NCBI GenBank assembly: GCA_003153575.1
Contig: PLZW01000043.1
Coordinates: 1-64,000 of the forward strand
DNA: 64,000 nucleotides
DNA from: Acidimicrobiaceae bacterium
Lineage (GTDB): Bacteria > Actinomycetota > Acidimicrobiia > Acidimicrobiales > RAAP-2
Direction of reading: 5' to 3'
The translations under genes were made by a program, and so were the position numbers. Below the pieces are notes generated by a model. The model did no database searches. It had not been told where the DNA came from and worked only from the letters and a program-made list of their open reading frames with translations. Positions 36,635 through 44,167 of this stretch are shown piece after piece (the first letter of the stretch is position 1; the number at the start of each line of letters is the position of its first letter).

Positions 36635-37888
36635 GTGCCTGACGATCTCGACAGCGTCTTCCGCCGTGAGGCGGGCCCGTGTACGGCGACGCTGATCCGC
36701 ATCCTCGGCGACATCGACCTCGCCGAGGATGCGGTCGCGGAGGCGTTCGCCGTGGCCGCGGCCAACTGGAAGGTGCACGGCATTCCACCGAATCCCGGCG
36801 GATGGATCATGTCAACGGCCCGCAACCGGGCGATCGACCGGATCCGGCGCGAATCGAGCCGGGACAGGCGTCAGGAGACAGCTGTCAGGCTCCAGAGTGA
36901 TCCCATGAATTCCGACCACGACCCCGAACTCGAGCACCTCGACGCACTCGTCGACGTCGTTCCCGACGACCAACTGCGGCTGATGTTCCTCTGCTGCCAC
37001 CCCTCGCTGGCGCCTGATGCCCAGGTTGCGCTCACCTTGCGGCTCCTCGGTGGACTCCAGACCGCCGAGATCGCTCGGGCCTTTCTCGTCCCCGAGGTGA
37101 CAATGGCTCAGAGGCTGGTGCGGGCCAAGCGCAAACTCCGGGACAACCATGCGCCCTATCGCATCCCCTCGGAAGCCGAGCTCCCTGATCGGCTCGATGC
37201 CGTCCTCGGAGCCATCTACCTCGTCTACACGGAGGGTCATACCTCCACGTTCGGGACCACACTGATGCGCGTGGATCTCTCCGTCGAGGCCATCCGACTG
37301 GGCCGCGTCCTGGGCCAGCTCATGCCCGATGAGCCCGAGGCGACCGGGTTGCTGGCGCTCATGCTGCTGACGCAGGCCCGACAGCCTGCCCGCGTCGGTG
37401 CCGACGGCACCTTGGTGCGCCTGGCCGAGCAGGACCGGGCACGTTGGGACCGGTCGCTCATCGACGAGGGCCACCGACTGGTACGTGCTTGCCTGCGCTG
37501 GAACCAGCCGGGCGTTTATCAAATTCAGGCGGCGATCGCCGCGGTGCACGCGGATGCGTCGTCATCTGACGACACCGACTGGTCGCAAGTGCTGGCCCTC
37601 TACGACCAACTACTGACGTTGAGCCCAAACGCCGTCGTAGCTCTCAACCGAGCTATTGCGGTGGGGGAGTTACGCGGGCCGGCGGCGGGCCTCGCCGCCC
37701 TCGAGGCCGTGGACACCACATCGCTCACTGACTATCAGCCCTACCACGCGACGCGCGCTGACCTCTTCTCACGCTCTGGACTTCTCGACGACGCCCTTGC
37801 CGCCTACGACGAGGCGATCGCTCTCACGAGCAATGCGGCTGAGCGGGCATTCCTCCAGCGGCAACGGCGGTCGATCGCTCGTGCCTGA
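36635..37888 (+). CDS. ECF sigma factor with TPR-like C-terminal extension (ECF42 type)
   Basis: A 417-residue protein. The N-terminal sigma-2 (about 10-80, EDAVAEAFAVAAANWKVHGIPPNPGGWIMSTARNRAIDRIRRE) and sigma-4 (about 105-165, LRLLGGLQTAEIARAFLVPEVTMAQRLVRAKRKLR) regions are followed by a 240-residue helical DUF6596/TPR-like extension. This matches ECF42, which has no anti-sigma factor and instead uses the extension for control. Adjacent YciI supports the assignment. The start is GTG. Confidence 0.9.
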   Translation: MPDDLDSVFRREAGPCTATLIRILGDIDLAEDAVAEAFAVAAANWKVHGIPPNPGGWIMSTARNRAIDRIRRESSRDRRQETAVRLQSDPMNSDHDPELEHLDALVDVVPDDQLRLMFLCCHPSLAPDAQVALTLRLLGGLQTAEIARAFLVPEVTMAQRLVRAKRKLRDNHAPYRIPSEAELPDRLDAVLGAIYLVYTEGHTSTFGTTLMRVDLSVEAIRLGRVLGQLMPDEPEATGLLALMLLTQARQPARVGADGTLVRLAEQDRARWDRSLIDEGHRLVRACLRWNQPGVYQIQAAIAAVHADASSSDDTDWSQVLALYDQLLTLSPNAVVALNRAIAVGELRGPAAGLAALEAVDTTSLTDYQPYHATRADLFSRSGLLDDALAAYDEAIALTSNAAERAFLQRQRRSIARA

Positions 37889-37975
37889 CTGGGGTGCTAG
37901 GTCGTTGGATGTCAGCGACTGCGGGTACGAGTATCCGGGATAGGGCACGTAAGACCCGCCTGACTCCTCCCCGGC

Positions 37976-38003
37976 TTGACGTATGCCGATATCGGTATAT
38001 GAT
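37976..38003 (+). promoter_or_regulatory. arsR promoter with operator in the spacer
   Basis: TTGACG (37976-37981), a 16-base spacer and TATGAT (37998-38003) form a near-consensus promoter. The spacer holds an 18-base near-perfect dyad (37982-37999, core ccgatatcgg at 37986-37995). The ATG at 38010 begins six bases after the -10, so the transcript is leaderless. This is a clear repressor-blocked promoter. Confidence 0.75.
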
Positions 38004-38009
38004 TGCGCC

Positions 38010-38351
38010 ATGGCCCGAGCAGCGACGACGTCGGACGTCTTCAACGCGATCGCCGAGCAGCAGCGCCGAGAGATCCTGGTGCTGTTGCGGGCGCGTGAGG
38101 TGCCGGTAACCGAGTTGGCCCAGGAGCTCGGGATGACCCAGCCAGGGGCGTCGAAACACTTGCGGGTGCTCCGGGAGGTCGGACTGGTGCGGGACCGCAA
38201 GGCAGGCAAGCACCGCCTGTACGGCCTTGACGCCCGCGGGCTGCGACCGGTCCACGAGTGGACCGGCGGGTTCGAGCAGTTCTGGAACGAGAGCTTCGAC
38301 CGGCTGGACGCGTACGTGCAGGACTTGAAGCAGGAAAGGCAGGAGGAGTAG
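38010..38351 (+). CDS. ArsR-family transcriptional regulator
   Basis: A 113-residue winged-helix repressor (DVFNAIAEQQRREILVLLRAREVPVTELAQELGMTQPGASKHLRVLREVGLVRDRKAGKHRLYGLD). No metal-binding Cys pair is present, so it belongs to the ArsR subgroup paired with SRPBCC (AHSA1) proteins, sensing a small molecule or acting constitutively. An ATG at 37983 would extend into the operator and is rejected. It lies three bases before the SRPBCC gene. Confidence 0.93.
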   Translation: MARAATTSDVFNAIAEQQRREILVLLRAREVPVTELAQELGMTQPGASKHLRVLREVGLVRDRKAGKHRLYGLDARGLRPVHEWTGGFEQFWNESFDRLDAYVQDLKQERQEE

Positions 38352-38354
38352 CTG

Positions 38355-38861
38355 ATGAGCGAGATGGGACGAGGAGCGCTGGCGCAGTCCGCGACGGCCG
38401 ACCGCGAGATCGTGATCTCCCGGATCATCGACGCCGCACGGGCGCTGGTGTTCGAGGCGTACACCGAGGTGAGGCACCTGTCGCAGTGGTGGGGGCCGGA
38501 GGGGTTCACCACCACCACGCGGTCCTTCGAGTTCCGCGTCGGCGGGGGGTGGGACTTCGTGATGCACGGGCCGGACGGGACGGACTACCAGGAGTGGATC
38601 TCCTGGACCGAGACCGCCCCGCCGGAGCGGATCGCGCTGCTACACGGCGACTTCCGAGGCGACCCGAACGCCTTCGAGTCGATCTTGACGTTCGCACCCG
38701 ACGGCGCGGCGACCCGCATCGAGATGCGCGCGGTGTTCCCCACCAAGGAGCTGCGCGACGCGGCGGTCGAGAATTACCACGCGATCGAGGGCGGCCAGCA
38801 GACCCTTGGAAAGCTGGCTGCCTACGTCAGCGAGATCAGTCGGAAGGGAGCGGAGGGCTGA
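38355..38861 (+). CDS. SRPBCC (AHSA1-like) protein
   Basis: A 168-residue helix-grip protein (REIVISRIIDAARALVFEAYTEVRHLSQWWGPEGFTTTTRSFEFRVGGGWDFVMHGPDGTDYQEWISW). AHSA1-like proteins are the usual second gene of ArsR-SRPBCC operons; the ligand is unknown. Its stop overlaps the next gene's ATG (38861), so the three genes form one operon. Confidence 0.9.
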   Translation: MSEMGRGALAQSATADREIVISRIIDAARALVFEAYTEVRHLSQWWGPEGFTTTTRSFEFRVGGGWDFVMHGPDGTDYQEWISWTETAPPERIALLHGDFRGDPNAFESILTFAPDGAATRIEMRAVFPTKELRDAAVENYHAIEGGQQTLGKLAAYVSEISRKGAEG

Positions 38862-39482
38862 TGGCCGGCAAGGTGTTCTTCAGCGTGTCGATGTCGCTGG
38901 ACGGGTTCATCGCGCCCGGGTCCCTCGGAGAATTTGATGGGGCAGCAGTGGATGGAACTGCAGCAGTGGCTATTCCCGCAGCGGTTCTTCCGGGAGAACC
39001 TGAAGCTCGGCGAGGGCGGCGAGGAAGGGCGCGACAACGACATCGCGCGGGAGACGTTCGAGCGCACCGGCGCGAGCGTGATGGGCAAGCGCATGTTCGA
39101 CGCCGGCGAGGAGATGTGGCCGGAGGAGGCACCGTTCCATACGCCGATCTTCGTCGTGACGCACGAGAAGCGCGACCCCTGGGAGCGGCCGGGTGGGACC
39201 ACCTTCCACTTCGTCAACGATGGCATCGAGACCGCACTCGGCCAGGCACGCGAGGCCGCCGGCGACCTGGACGTCCGCATCGCGGGCGGCGGCGCAACGA
39301 TCCTGGAGTACGTGAACGCCGGCCTGATCGACGAGTTCACGATCGCGCTCTCACCCGTGCTGTTCGGCTCCGGAATCCGCCTGTTCGAGGGCGTGGACGC
39401 GGGCCGCGTGGCCCTGGAGCCGGTCAGCGCGGAGCCGACGCAGCGGGTGACCCACCTGACCTACGCAGTCCGGGAGCGTTAA
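38861..39482 (+). pseudogene. RibD/DHFR-like reductase with a frameshift
   Basis: The gene starts at ATG 38861 (AGKVFFSVSMSLDGFIAP) and would be about 206 residues. One extra T in the TTT run at 38933-38935 breaks the frame; the rest (MGQQWMELQQWLFPQRFF to THLTYAVRER) continues in another frame to 39482. The fold is the RibD C-terminal/dihydrofolate reductase-like domain with the NADPH-binding GGGATILEYVNAGLIDE. As the third gene of the arsR operon it is commonly found in actinobacterial ArsR-SRPBCC-DHFR clusters. This could be sequencing error or true decay. Confidence 0.78.
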
Positions 39483-39810
39483 CTGTCTCGACCTCAGCGC
39501 TCCCCCGCCGAGGTCAGCAGGCCGGTGAGATCCTCGACGCTCTGAGCGTCAGGAAGGGCGAGAGTGCGGGCCGCGAGCTCGGCCACGCGCTCCCAATCAC
39601 GACGATGTAGGTCCTGGCGTCGGCGGGTCCGCCGCCCGGCAATGGATATTGCTTGGGTGCGAGCCCCCCGAATGGGCTAGGCAGGGCACTCTGAAGATGC
39701 GTCGCGTTCGTCCTCAAACTGGCCGGACGCCGATGCGGCAGACGGTTCGGCCGTTCAGGGGTTCGAACCGGCTCTGAACCAGGGAACACGTTCTTTCCCG
39801 ACCCACACTG

Positions 39811-39945
39811 ACCGGAGTGCCTCAGGTCATGGACCCCGAGTTCTGGCCAGTTGTTCGACGCCCGTGCCTTGGTCCAGACCCGATTCAGGGTCTGACCAGA
39901 GACGCCCATCCAGTCCTCGCCGGGGAGCTGCCTGTGGACAGCGCG
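39811..39945 (-). pseudogene. Tyrosine recombinase (integrase) remnant
   Basis: A 45-codon fragment, open from 39945 downward, contains LNRVWTKARASNNWPELGVHDLRHSG. This matches the segment of phage-type tyrosine integrases around the second catalytic Arg (H-x-L-R-H). The N-terminal domain, the first Arg region and the C-terminal Tyr are absent, and homology stops at 39811, so it is a scar rather than an active enzyme. Confidence 0.6.
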
Positions 39946-39992
39946 TCAGGAAGTTCACAGGAAGACCACAGGTAGCACCTAGATCCGGGTCG

Positions 39993-39998
39993 TACCGT
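39993..39998 (+). promoter_or_regulatory. -10 element of leaderless flavoreductase operon
   Basis: TACCGT ends six bases before the GTG at 40005. Confidence 0.42.
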
Positions 39999-40004
39999 AC
40001 TGCT

Positions 40005-41429
40005 GTGACGCCTAACAGGCAGGCCAGTCCTGCTGCACGCAGCAGGCAGGCCCAAGCGGTCGACCGCATCCCGTGGACAACCGGCTCGCCACGTCGGCGC
40101 CGGCCGGGGTACGCCCCCCGTCCCTGGGTTGCCGACCTGCTCCTGGGCCTGGCCGGCCTGGGCCTCGGGATCACGCTGGCGCTTGTCGTCTCGGCTGAGA
40201 GTCGCGGCTCGCTCGTTGCCCCGGGTGGGCTCCTCCTGGCCGGGGGACGGCTCGCCGGGTTCGTCGGCACCTATCTGATCCTGGTCATGGTCGTACTGAT
40301 CGCCAGGCTGCCCTGGCTGGAGCGGGCCGTGGGCCAGGATCGGCTCGTGGCCTGGCACCGACGCCTCGGTCCGTGGGCGCTGTGGCTGATCACCGCCCAT
40401 GTCGTCCTGATCACCCTCGGGTACGCGCGCTTGTCGCACACTGGATTCTTGCGCCAGCTGTGGCTGTTCATCACCACCTACCCGGACCTCCTGGCCGCGA
40501 TGGTCGGGTTCGGTCTACTGATCATGGCCGGCGTCACCTCGATCCGGATCGCTCGCCGGCGGATGCAGTACGAGACCTGGTGGGTGGTCCACCTCTACTT
40601 CTACCTGGCCCTCGCCCTGGCCTTCGCCCACCAGGTGGTCACCGGCATCGCCTTCCTCGGGCACCCGCTGGCCCGGGCCTTCTGGATCGTGGTCTGGGCG
40701 GCCACCGCGGGCATGGTTCTCCTGTTCCGCGTCCTACTCCCCGTGCTGCGGAACCTGCGTCACCAGCTGAGGGTGGTGGCCGTCCGCGAGGAGGCCCCAG
40801 GCGTGTACTCCCTCACCTGCACCGGGCGGCACCTGTCGGACCTGGCCGTGTCCGGTGGTCAGTTCTTCCAGTGGCGGTTTCTCGCCCGGGGCCTGTGGTG
40901 GCACGCCCACCCGTATTCGCTCTCAGCGCTTCCGCAGGCGCCCTACCTCCGGGTTACCGTCAAGGGGCTGGGCGACCAGAGCCGGGCCGTGGCCAGGCTG
41001 CGCCCGGGCACCCGGGTGTTCGTCGAGGGCCCCTACGGCGCGTTCACCCATCACGTCCGGGCGACCGAGCGCGTCGTCCTGATCGGTGCCGGCGTCGGCA
41101 TCACCCCGCTTCGGGCCCTGCTCGAGGACCTCCCCGGGGGCGTGGCGGTCACGGTGGTCATCCGGGCGTCCACCGCGGAGGAGATCGCCCACCGTGCCGA
41201 AGTGGCCGAGCTGGTGGCGACGCGGGGAGGGCGGTTCTACGAGGTGCTCGGCCCCCGGCACGCGGTGCAGCTCGACGTCCGGACACTGCGGGGCATGGTG
41301 CCCGATCTGGCGCAGAGTGACGTCTACGTGTGCGGGCCGGAGGGATTCAACGACCTGGTGATCGCGTCGTGCATGCGTGCCGGGGTCCCGGGTGACCGCA
41401 TCCACGTCGAAGTGTTCTCGTTTTCATGA
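40005..41429 (+). CDS. Ferric-reductase-like transmembrane flavoprotein
   Basis: A 474-residue protein. The N-terminal part has about six helices of the ferric reductase-like (NOX/FRE) domain with candidate haem His residues (RLVAWHRRLGPWALWLITAHVVLI and VVHLYFYLALALAFAHQVV). The C-terminal ferredoxin-NADP reductase half has the FAD motif HPYSLS and NAD site GAGVGITPLRALL, ending VYVCGPEGF. It moves electrons from cytosolic NAD(P)H across the membrane. The GTG at 40005 is set by the -10 element. It heads an operon with FMN-bind and ApbE proteins. Confidence 0.88.
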   Translation: MTPNRQASPAARSRQAQAVDRIPWTTGSPRRRRPGYAPRPWVADLLLGLAGLGLGITLALVVSAESRGSLVAPGGLLLAGGRLAGFVGTYLILVMVVLIARLPWLERAVGQDRLVAWHRRLGPWALWLITAHVVLITLGYARLSHTGFLRQLWLFITTYPDLLAAMVGFGLLIMAGVTSIRIARRRMQYETWWVVHLYFYLALALAFAHQVVTGIAFLGHPLARAFWIVVWAATAGMVLLFRVLLPVLRNLRHQLRVVAVREEAPGVYSLTCTGRHLSDLAVSGGQFFQWRFLARGLWWHAHPYSLSALPQAPYLRVTVKGLGDQSRAVARLRPGTRVFVEGPYGAFTHHVRATERVVLIGAGVGITPLRALLEDLPGGVAVTVVIRASTAEEIAHRAEVAELVATRGGRFYEVLGPRHAVQLDVRTLRGMVPDLAQSDVYVCGPEGFNDLVIASCMRAGVPGDRIHVEVFSFS

Positions 41430-41523
41430 GAGGGCGCACAATGGGATGGACCGTGCGGTCGAGGGAGCGGTGCCAGAGGCGCGACCGGGGGCCGGCAAGG
41501 TCCCACGTTCGAGAGGGCGCGGA

Positions 41524-42057
41524 ATGAGGCGGGCCATCCTCGTCATCGGGGCCACTGTTGTGGGTCTGGTGGGCGTGCTCAGCTTTCATACCACCCCGGC
41601 CAAGCTCACCCTCGGCTCGCTCTCGGCGGGAACGACTCCCCGGTCGGCGACCACCACGACCCCGGCCGGCGCGTCGCCACCCACAACGGGCCCGCCACCA
41701 CCCACCCCGACCACGGTACCTGCGGCCCAGGGCCCAACGACGACGAGCCCGCCGACGACCACCGCGCCCGCGACGACCCGCTCGGCGACGGGACCGTCCG
41801 TCAACTACAACTTCGGCTTGATCTCGGTCACGGCGACCGTGTCGGGCTCGAAGCTCACCAACGTCTCGATCGCATCGCTCGATGACGGCGGGAGCCCCCG
41901 TTCCCAGTCGATCGACCAGCAGTCGATCCCGATCCTGAAGCAGCAGGCGCTTCAGGCGCAGAACGCCAACATCCAGGGAGTGTCCGGGGCCAGCTACACG
42001 AGCTCGGGGTTCCAACAGTCGCTGCAGGCAGCGCTCAGCCAGCTCGGCTTCAAGTGA
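41524..42057 (+). CDS. Secreted FMN-binding domain protein
   Basis: A 177-residue exported protein. The N-terminal signal/anchor (about 3-22) and Pro/Thr-rich linker (about 35-90) lead to an FMN_bind domain (about 95-177). The covalent flavinylation motif (S/T)GAT is represented by SGASYTS at about 154-160, with Ser where Thr is the usual acceptor. ApbE, encoded next (GTGA overlap), attaches FMN to such motifs. It probably accepts electrons from the upstream reductase on the outer face. The ATG follows a GAGAGGGCGC element (41511-41520) that also occurs after the previous stop. Confidence 0.85.
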   Translation: MRRAILVIGATVVGLVGVLSFHTTPAKLTLGSLSAGTTPRSATTTTPAGASPPTTGPPPPTPTTVPAAQGPTTTSPPTTTAPATTRSATGPSVNYNFGLISVTATVSGSKLTNVSIASLDDGGSPRSQSIDQQSIPILKQQALQAQNANIQGVSGASYTSSGFQQSLQAALSQLGFK

Positions 42058-42905
42058 CGGCGTCGACCGACGACACCGGAGCTGCACACGATGGCCGGCG
42101 CCGCCGGGCGCTCCACCACCGCGAACAGGTGATGGGAACGATCGTCACCATCGACGTCTACGTGGACGCCGGGAAGTCGGTCGACCGGCTCGCAGCGCAC
42201 GTGGGCCGGGCCCGGTCGGTGCTGCACCGAGCGGACGACATCTTCAGCACATGGAAGGCGGACAGCCCGATGAGCCGGCTCCGCCGTGGCGAGGCGATGC
42301 TGGACCAGATGCCGCCCGAGGTCGCGGGCGTACTGGACGCGTGCCGGGCCGCGCGGATGCTGTCAGGCGGGTGGTTCGATCCGTGGGCGCTCCCCGGTGG
42401 CGTCGACCCGACGGGCTACGTCAAGGGTTGGGCCGCGGAGCGCGCCCTCGGCGCCTTGCGGATGCCGGACGTGGCCGCGGCCGTTGTCAACGCCGCCGGC
42501 GACATCGCCAGCTTCGGTGGTCCGGCGCCCGGTCAGCCGTTCCGGTTCGCTGTAGTCGACCCCTTCGACCGTACCCGGCTCGCATGCGTGGTCGAGCACA
42601 CCGGCGCGGTCGCCACGTCGGGCACATCCGAGCAGGATCACCACCTGATCGATCCCCACTCCCGGCGGGCGGCATCGGCCGTTGCGTCTGCGACGGTTAC
42701 CGGCCCCGAGCTGGGACTGGCAGATGCGCTGGCCACAGCGCTCGCCATCGGCGGCCCGGACGTACTCGAGCGCATCGACGCCCTCGACGGTTTCGAGGCT
42801 CTGGTGATCGGGCACGACGGCGATCGTCGGTGGACCTGCGGATTCCCCTGGGCCCCGGAGTCAGCGCCCGCTGCTGTCAACCTGTTCCCGACCCCGATCC
42901 GGTAG
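42054..42905 (+). CDS. apbE: FAD:protein FMN transferase ApbE
   Basis: A 283-residue ApbE (REQVMGTIVTIDVYVDAGKSVDRLAAHV, FDPWALPGGVDPTGYVKGWAAERA, AAVVNAAGDIASFGGPAPGQPF, AVATSGTSEQDHHLIDPHSRRAASAVASATVTG). It transfers FMN to Thr or Ser of FMN_bind proteins, using Mg. The start is GTG, overlapping the FMN-bind stop by four bases. No signal peptide is evident, so flavinylation may occur before export, or the start may be upstream in another form. Confidence 0.92.
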   Translation: MTASTDDTGAAHDGRRRRALHHREQVMGTIVTIDVYVDAGKSVDRLAAHVGRARSVLHRADDIFSTWKADSPMSRLRRGEAMLDQMPPEVAGVLDACRAARMLSGGWFDPWALPGGVDPTGYVKGWAAERALGALRMPDVAAAVVNAAGDIASFGGPAPGQPFRFAVVDPFDRTRLACVVEHTGAVATSGTSEQDHHLIDPHSRRAASAVASATVTGPELGLADALATALAIGGPDVLERIDALDGFEALVIGHDGDRRWTCGFPWAPESAPAAVNLFPTPIR

Positions 42906-42949
42906 GTCTCTTGGTGATGGTCGACCCGGCACGACTGAAGGGCCCGAAC

Positions 42950-42988
42950 GCGTGGAGGCGATGCGTGGGGGCGATGCGTGGAGGCGAT
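42950..42988. repeat. Three tandem 13-bp repeats running into tRNA-Ala
   Basis: Units gcgtggaggcgat (42950-42962), gcgtgggggcgat (42963-42975) and gcgtggaggcgat (42976-42988) are consecutive with one difference in the middle unit. The third unit contains the 3' end of tRNA-Ala (tggaggcgat from 42979), so the other two are partial copies of the tRNA acceptor region just downstream of it. Confidence 0.9.
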
Positions 42989-43052
42989 GGGACTCGAACC
43001 CACGACTTCGACCTTGCAAAGGTCGCACTCTAGCCAACTGAGTTACGCCCCC
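42979..43052 (-). tRNA. tRNA-Ala (anticodon UGC)
   Basis: The reverse complement has acceptor arms GGGGGCG and CGCCTCC with discriminator A, an anticodon stem-loop with CTTTGCAAG (anticodon TGC) and a T arm GTGGG-TTCGAGT-CCCAT. The G3-U70 wobble pair, the identity element of alanine tRNA, is present. CCA is not encoded. Confidence 0.95.
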
Positions 43053-43332
43053 GTGGATGCCAGACGGTGTCCGCCGGGACTGCTCACAGTACCAGCCGAC
43101 CTCGGGCGCGCCGGTCGCCGGCACCTGTTGGCGGATGATCTCCGAGTCGCTGACCAGGTTGTCGGCCGATCGCGGGTGGTCCCGTCACAACGCCCTCCTA
43201 TGGTCCCCTCACGTTCGACGCCGGCATCGCCTCGTCACCAGGTGCGCATCGACGTTCTCGCTCCCGAGCGGAGCCTCCCTCTCAGTGGGGCGGCGCGTTC
43301 GACGAGCGGCCTCCGGATCGATCGGAATCTCC

Positions 43333-44154
43333 ATGGGCACCACAGACCGCAATGCCGTACTCGAAACCCTGACGGCGGGCATCGAAGCCCTGACCACCTC
43401 CGAGGCCTGGCAGGCCCATCTCGTGGTGCAAGTTCGCTTCCACCGCTACAGCTTCTCCAACGCCCTGCTGATCTGCGCCCAGGATCCCGGCGCCACCCGG
43501 GTGGCCGGGTTCGCTACATGGAAGAAGCTGGAGCGATCGGTTCGGAAGGGGGAGCGGGCCATCTGGATCCTCGCCCCGATGACCGGGCGACGTGTGCGCT
43601 CCGGCGACGACGAGGAGTGCCGACCCATTGTCGGATTCCGCCCAGTAGCGGTGTTCGACGTGGCGCAGACCGACGGGGAGCCGCTGCCCGTGGTGTGTCG
43701 CAACCTGCATGGTGGCGATCCGACCTCGGCCTTCGCCCGGCTGGAGGCGCGCGCCGGTGCTCTGGGCTATGTAGTGGTGTCGACCGAACTGCCCGGTGGC
43801 ACCAATGGCGACTGTGCCTTCGCCCTCCGGCGGATCCGGGTCGAGTGCCGGAACGAGCCTGCCCAACAGGTGAAGACCCTGGCCCACGAGTTGGCACACG
43901 CGTTGCTGCACGAGGAGATCGACGACCGCCCGTTGGCCGAGCTCGAGGCGGAGTCAACCGCCTATGTGGTGTGCCGGACCCTCGGCCTCGACACCGCCGA
44001 CTACTCGTTCGGGTACGTGGCCTGTTGGGCGGGAGGCGGTCCCGAGGCGGTGGCCCGGATCAAGGCCTCGGGCGGGAGGATCCAGCGGGCGGCCTCGGTG
44101 ATCCTCGACACCCTGGAGGTGGAGGGCGGAGTTGCGCCCGGTGTGGCTGCCTGA
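43333..44154 (+). CDS. ArdC-like antirestriction domain fused to ImmA/IrrE-type metalloprotease
   Basis: A 273-residue protein. The N-terminal part (about 1-105, ALTTSEAWQAHLVVQVRFHRYSFSNALLICAQDPGATRVAGFATWKKLERSVRKGERAIWILAP) resembles the ArdC ssDNA-binding domain of plasmid antirestriction proteins. The C-terminal part has Zn-protease motif TLAHELAHALLHE with a downstream Glu in LEAESTAYVVC. Function may be DNA protection or regulated proteolysis. The ATG at 43333 fits the domain start. It lies near tRNA-Ala, a common integration site. Confidence 0.82.
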   Translation: MGTTDRNAVLETLTAGIEALTTSEAWQAHLVVQVRFHRYSFSNALLICAQDPGATRVAGFATWKKLERSVRKGERAIWILAPMTGRRVRSGDDEECRPIVGFRPVAVFDVAQTDGEPLPVVCRNLHGGDPTSAFARLEARAGALGYVVVSTELPGGTNGDCAFALRRIRVECRNEPAQQVKTLAHELAHALLHEEIDDRPLAELEAESTAYVVCRTLGLDTADYSFGYVACWAGGGPEAVARIKASGGRIQRAASVILDTLEVEGGVAPGVAA

Positions 44155-44167
44155 AGCCGACCCCGTA

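Larger units (their letters stand above)
39483..40004. other. Interval with decayed recombinase and recombination-like repeats
   Basis: The 522 bases between the reductase gene and the flavin operon hold no intact gene. An integrase remnant lies at 39811-39945 (minus). An inverted repeat gttcag/ctgaac (39753-39758 and 39774-39779) encloses the palindrome ggttcgaacc (39760-39769), and a hairpin cagaccc-gattca-gggtctg lies at 39875-39894. On the minus strand a frame ending at 39494 reads like a real C-terminus (HRRDWERVAELAARTLALPDAQSVEDL), but no gene can be assigned. Confidence 0.5.

Noticed and set aside
39760-39769. tRNA fragment at ggttcgaacc
   Set aside because: It resembles a T arm, but no acceptor or anticodon stem can be built around it.
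41428-41520. Direct repeat gagagggcgc at 41428 and 41511 as a mobile element trace
   Set aside because: Ten bases, purine-rich and next to possible starts; more likely two ribosome-binding-like sequences by chance.
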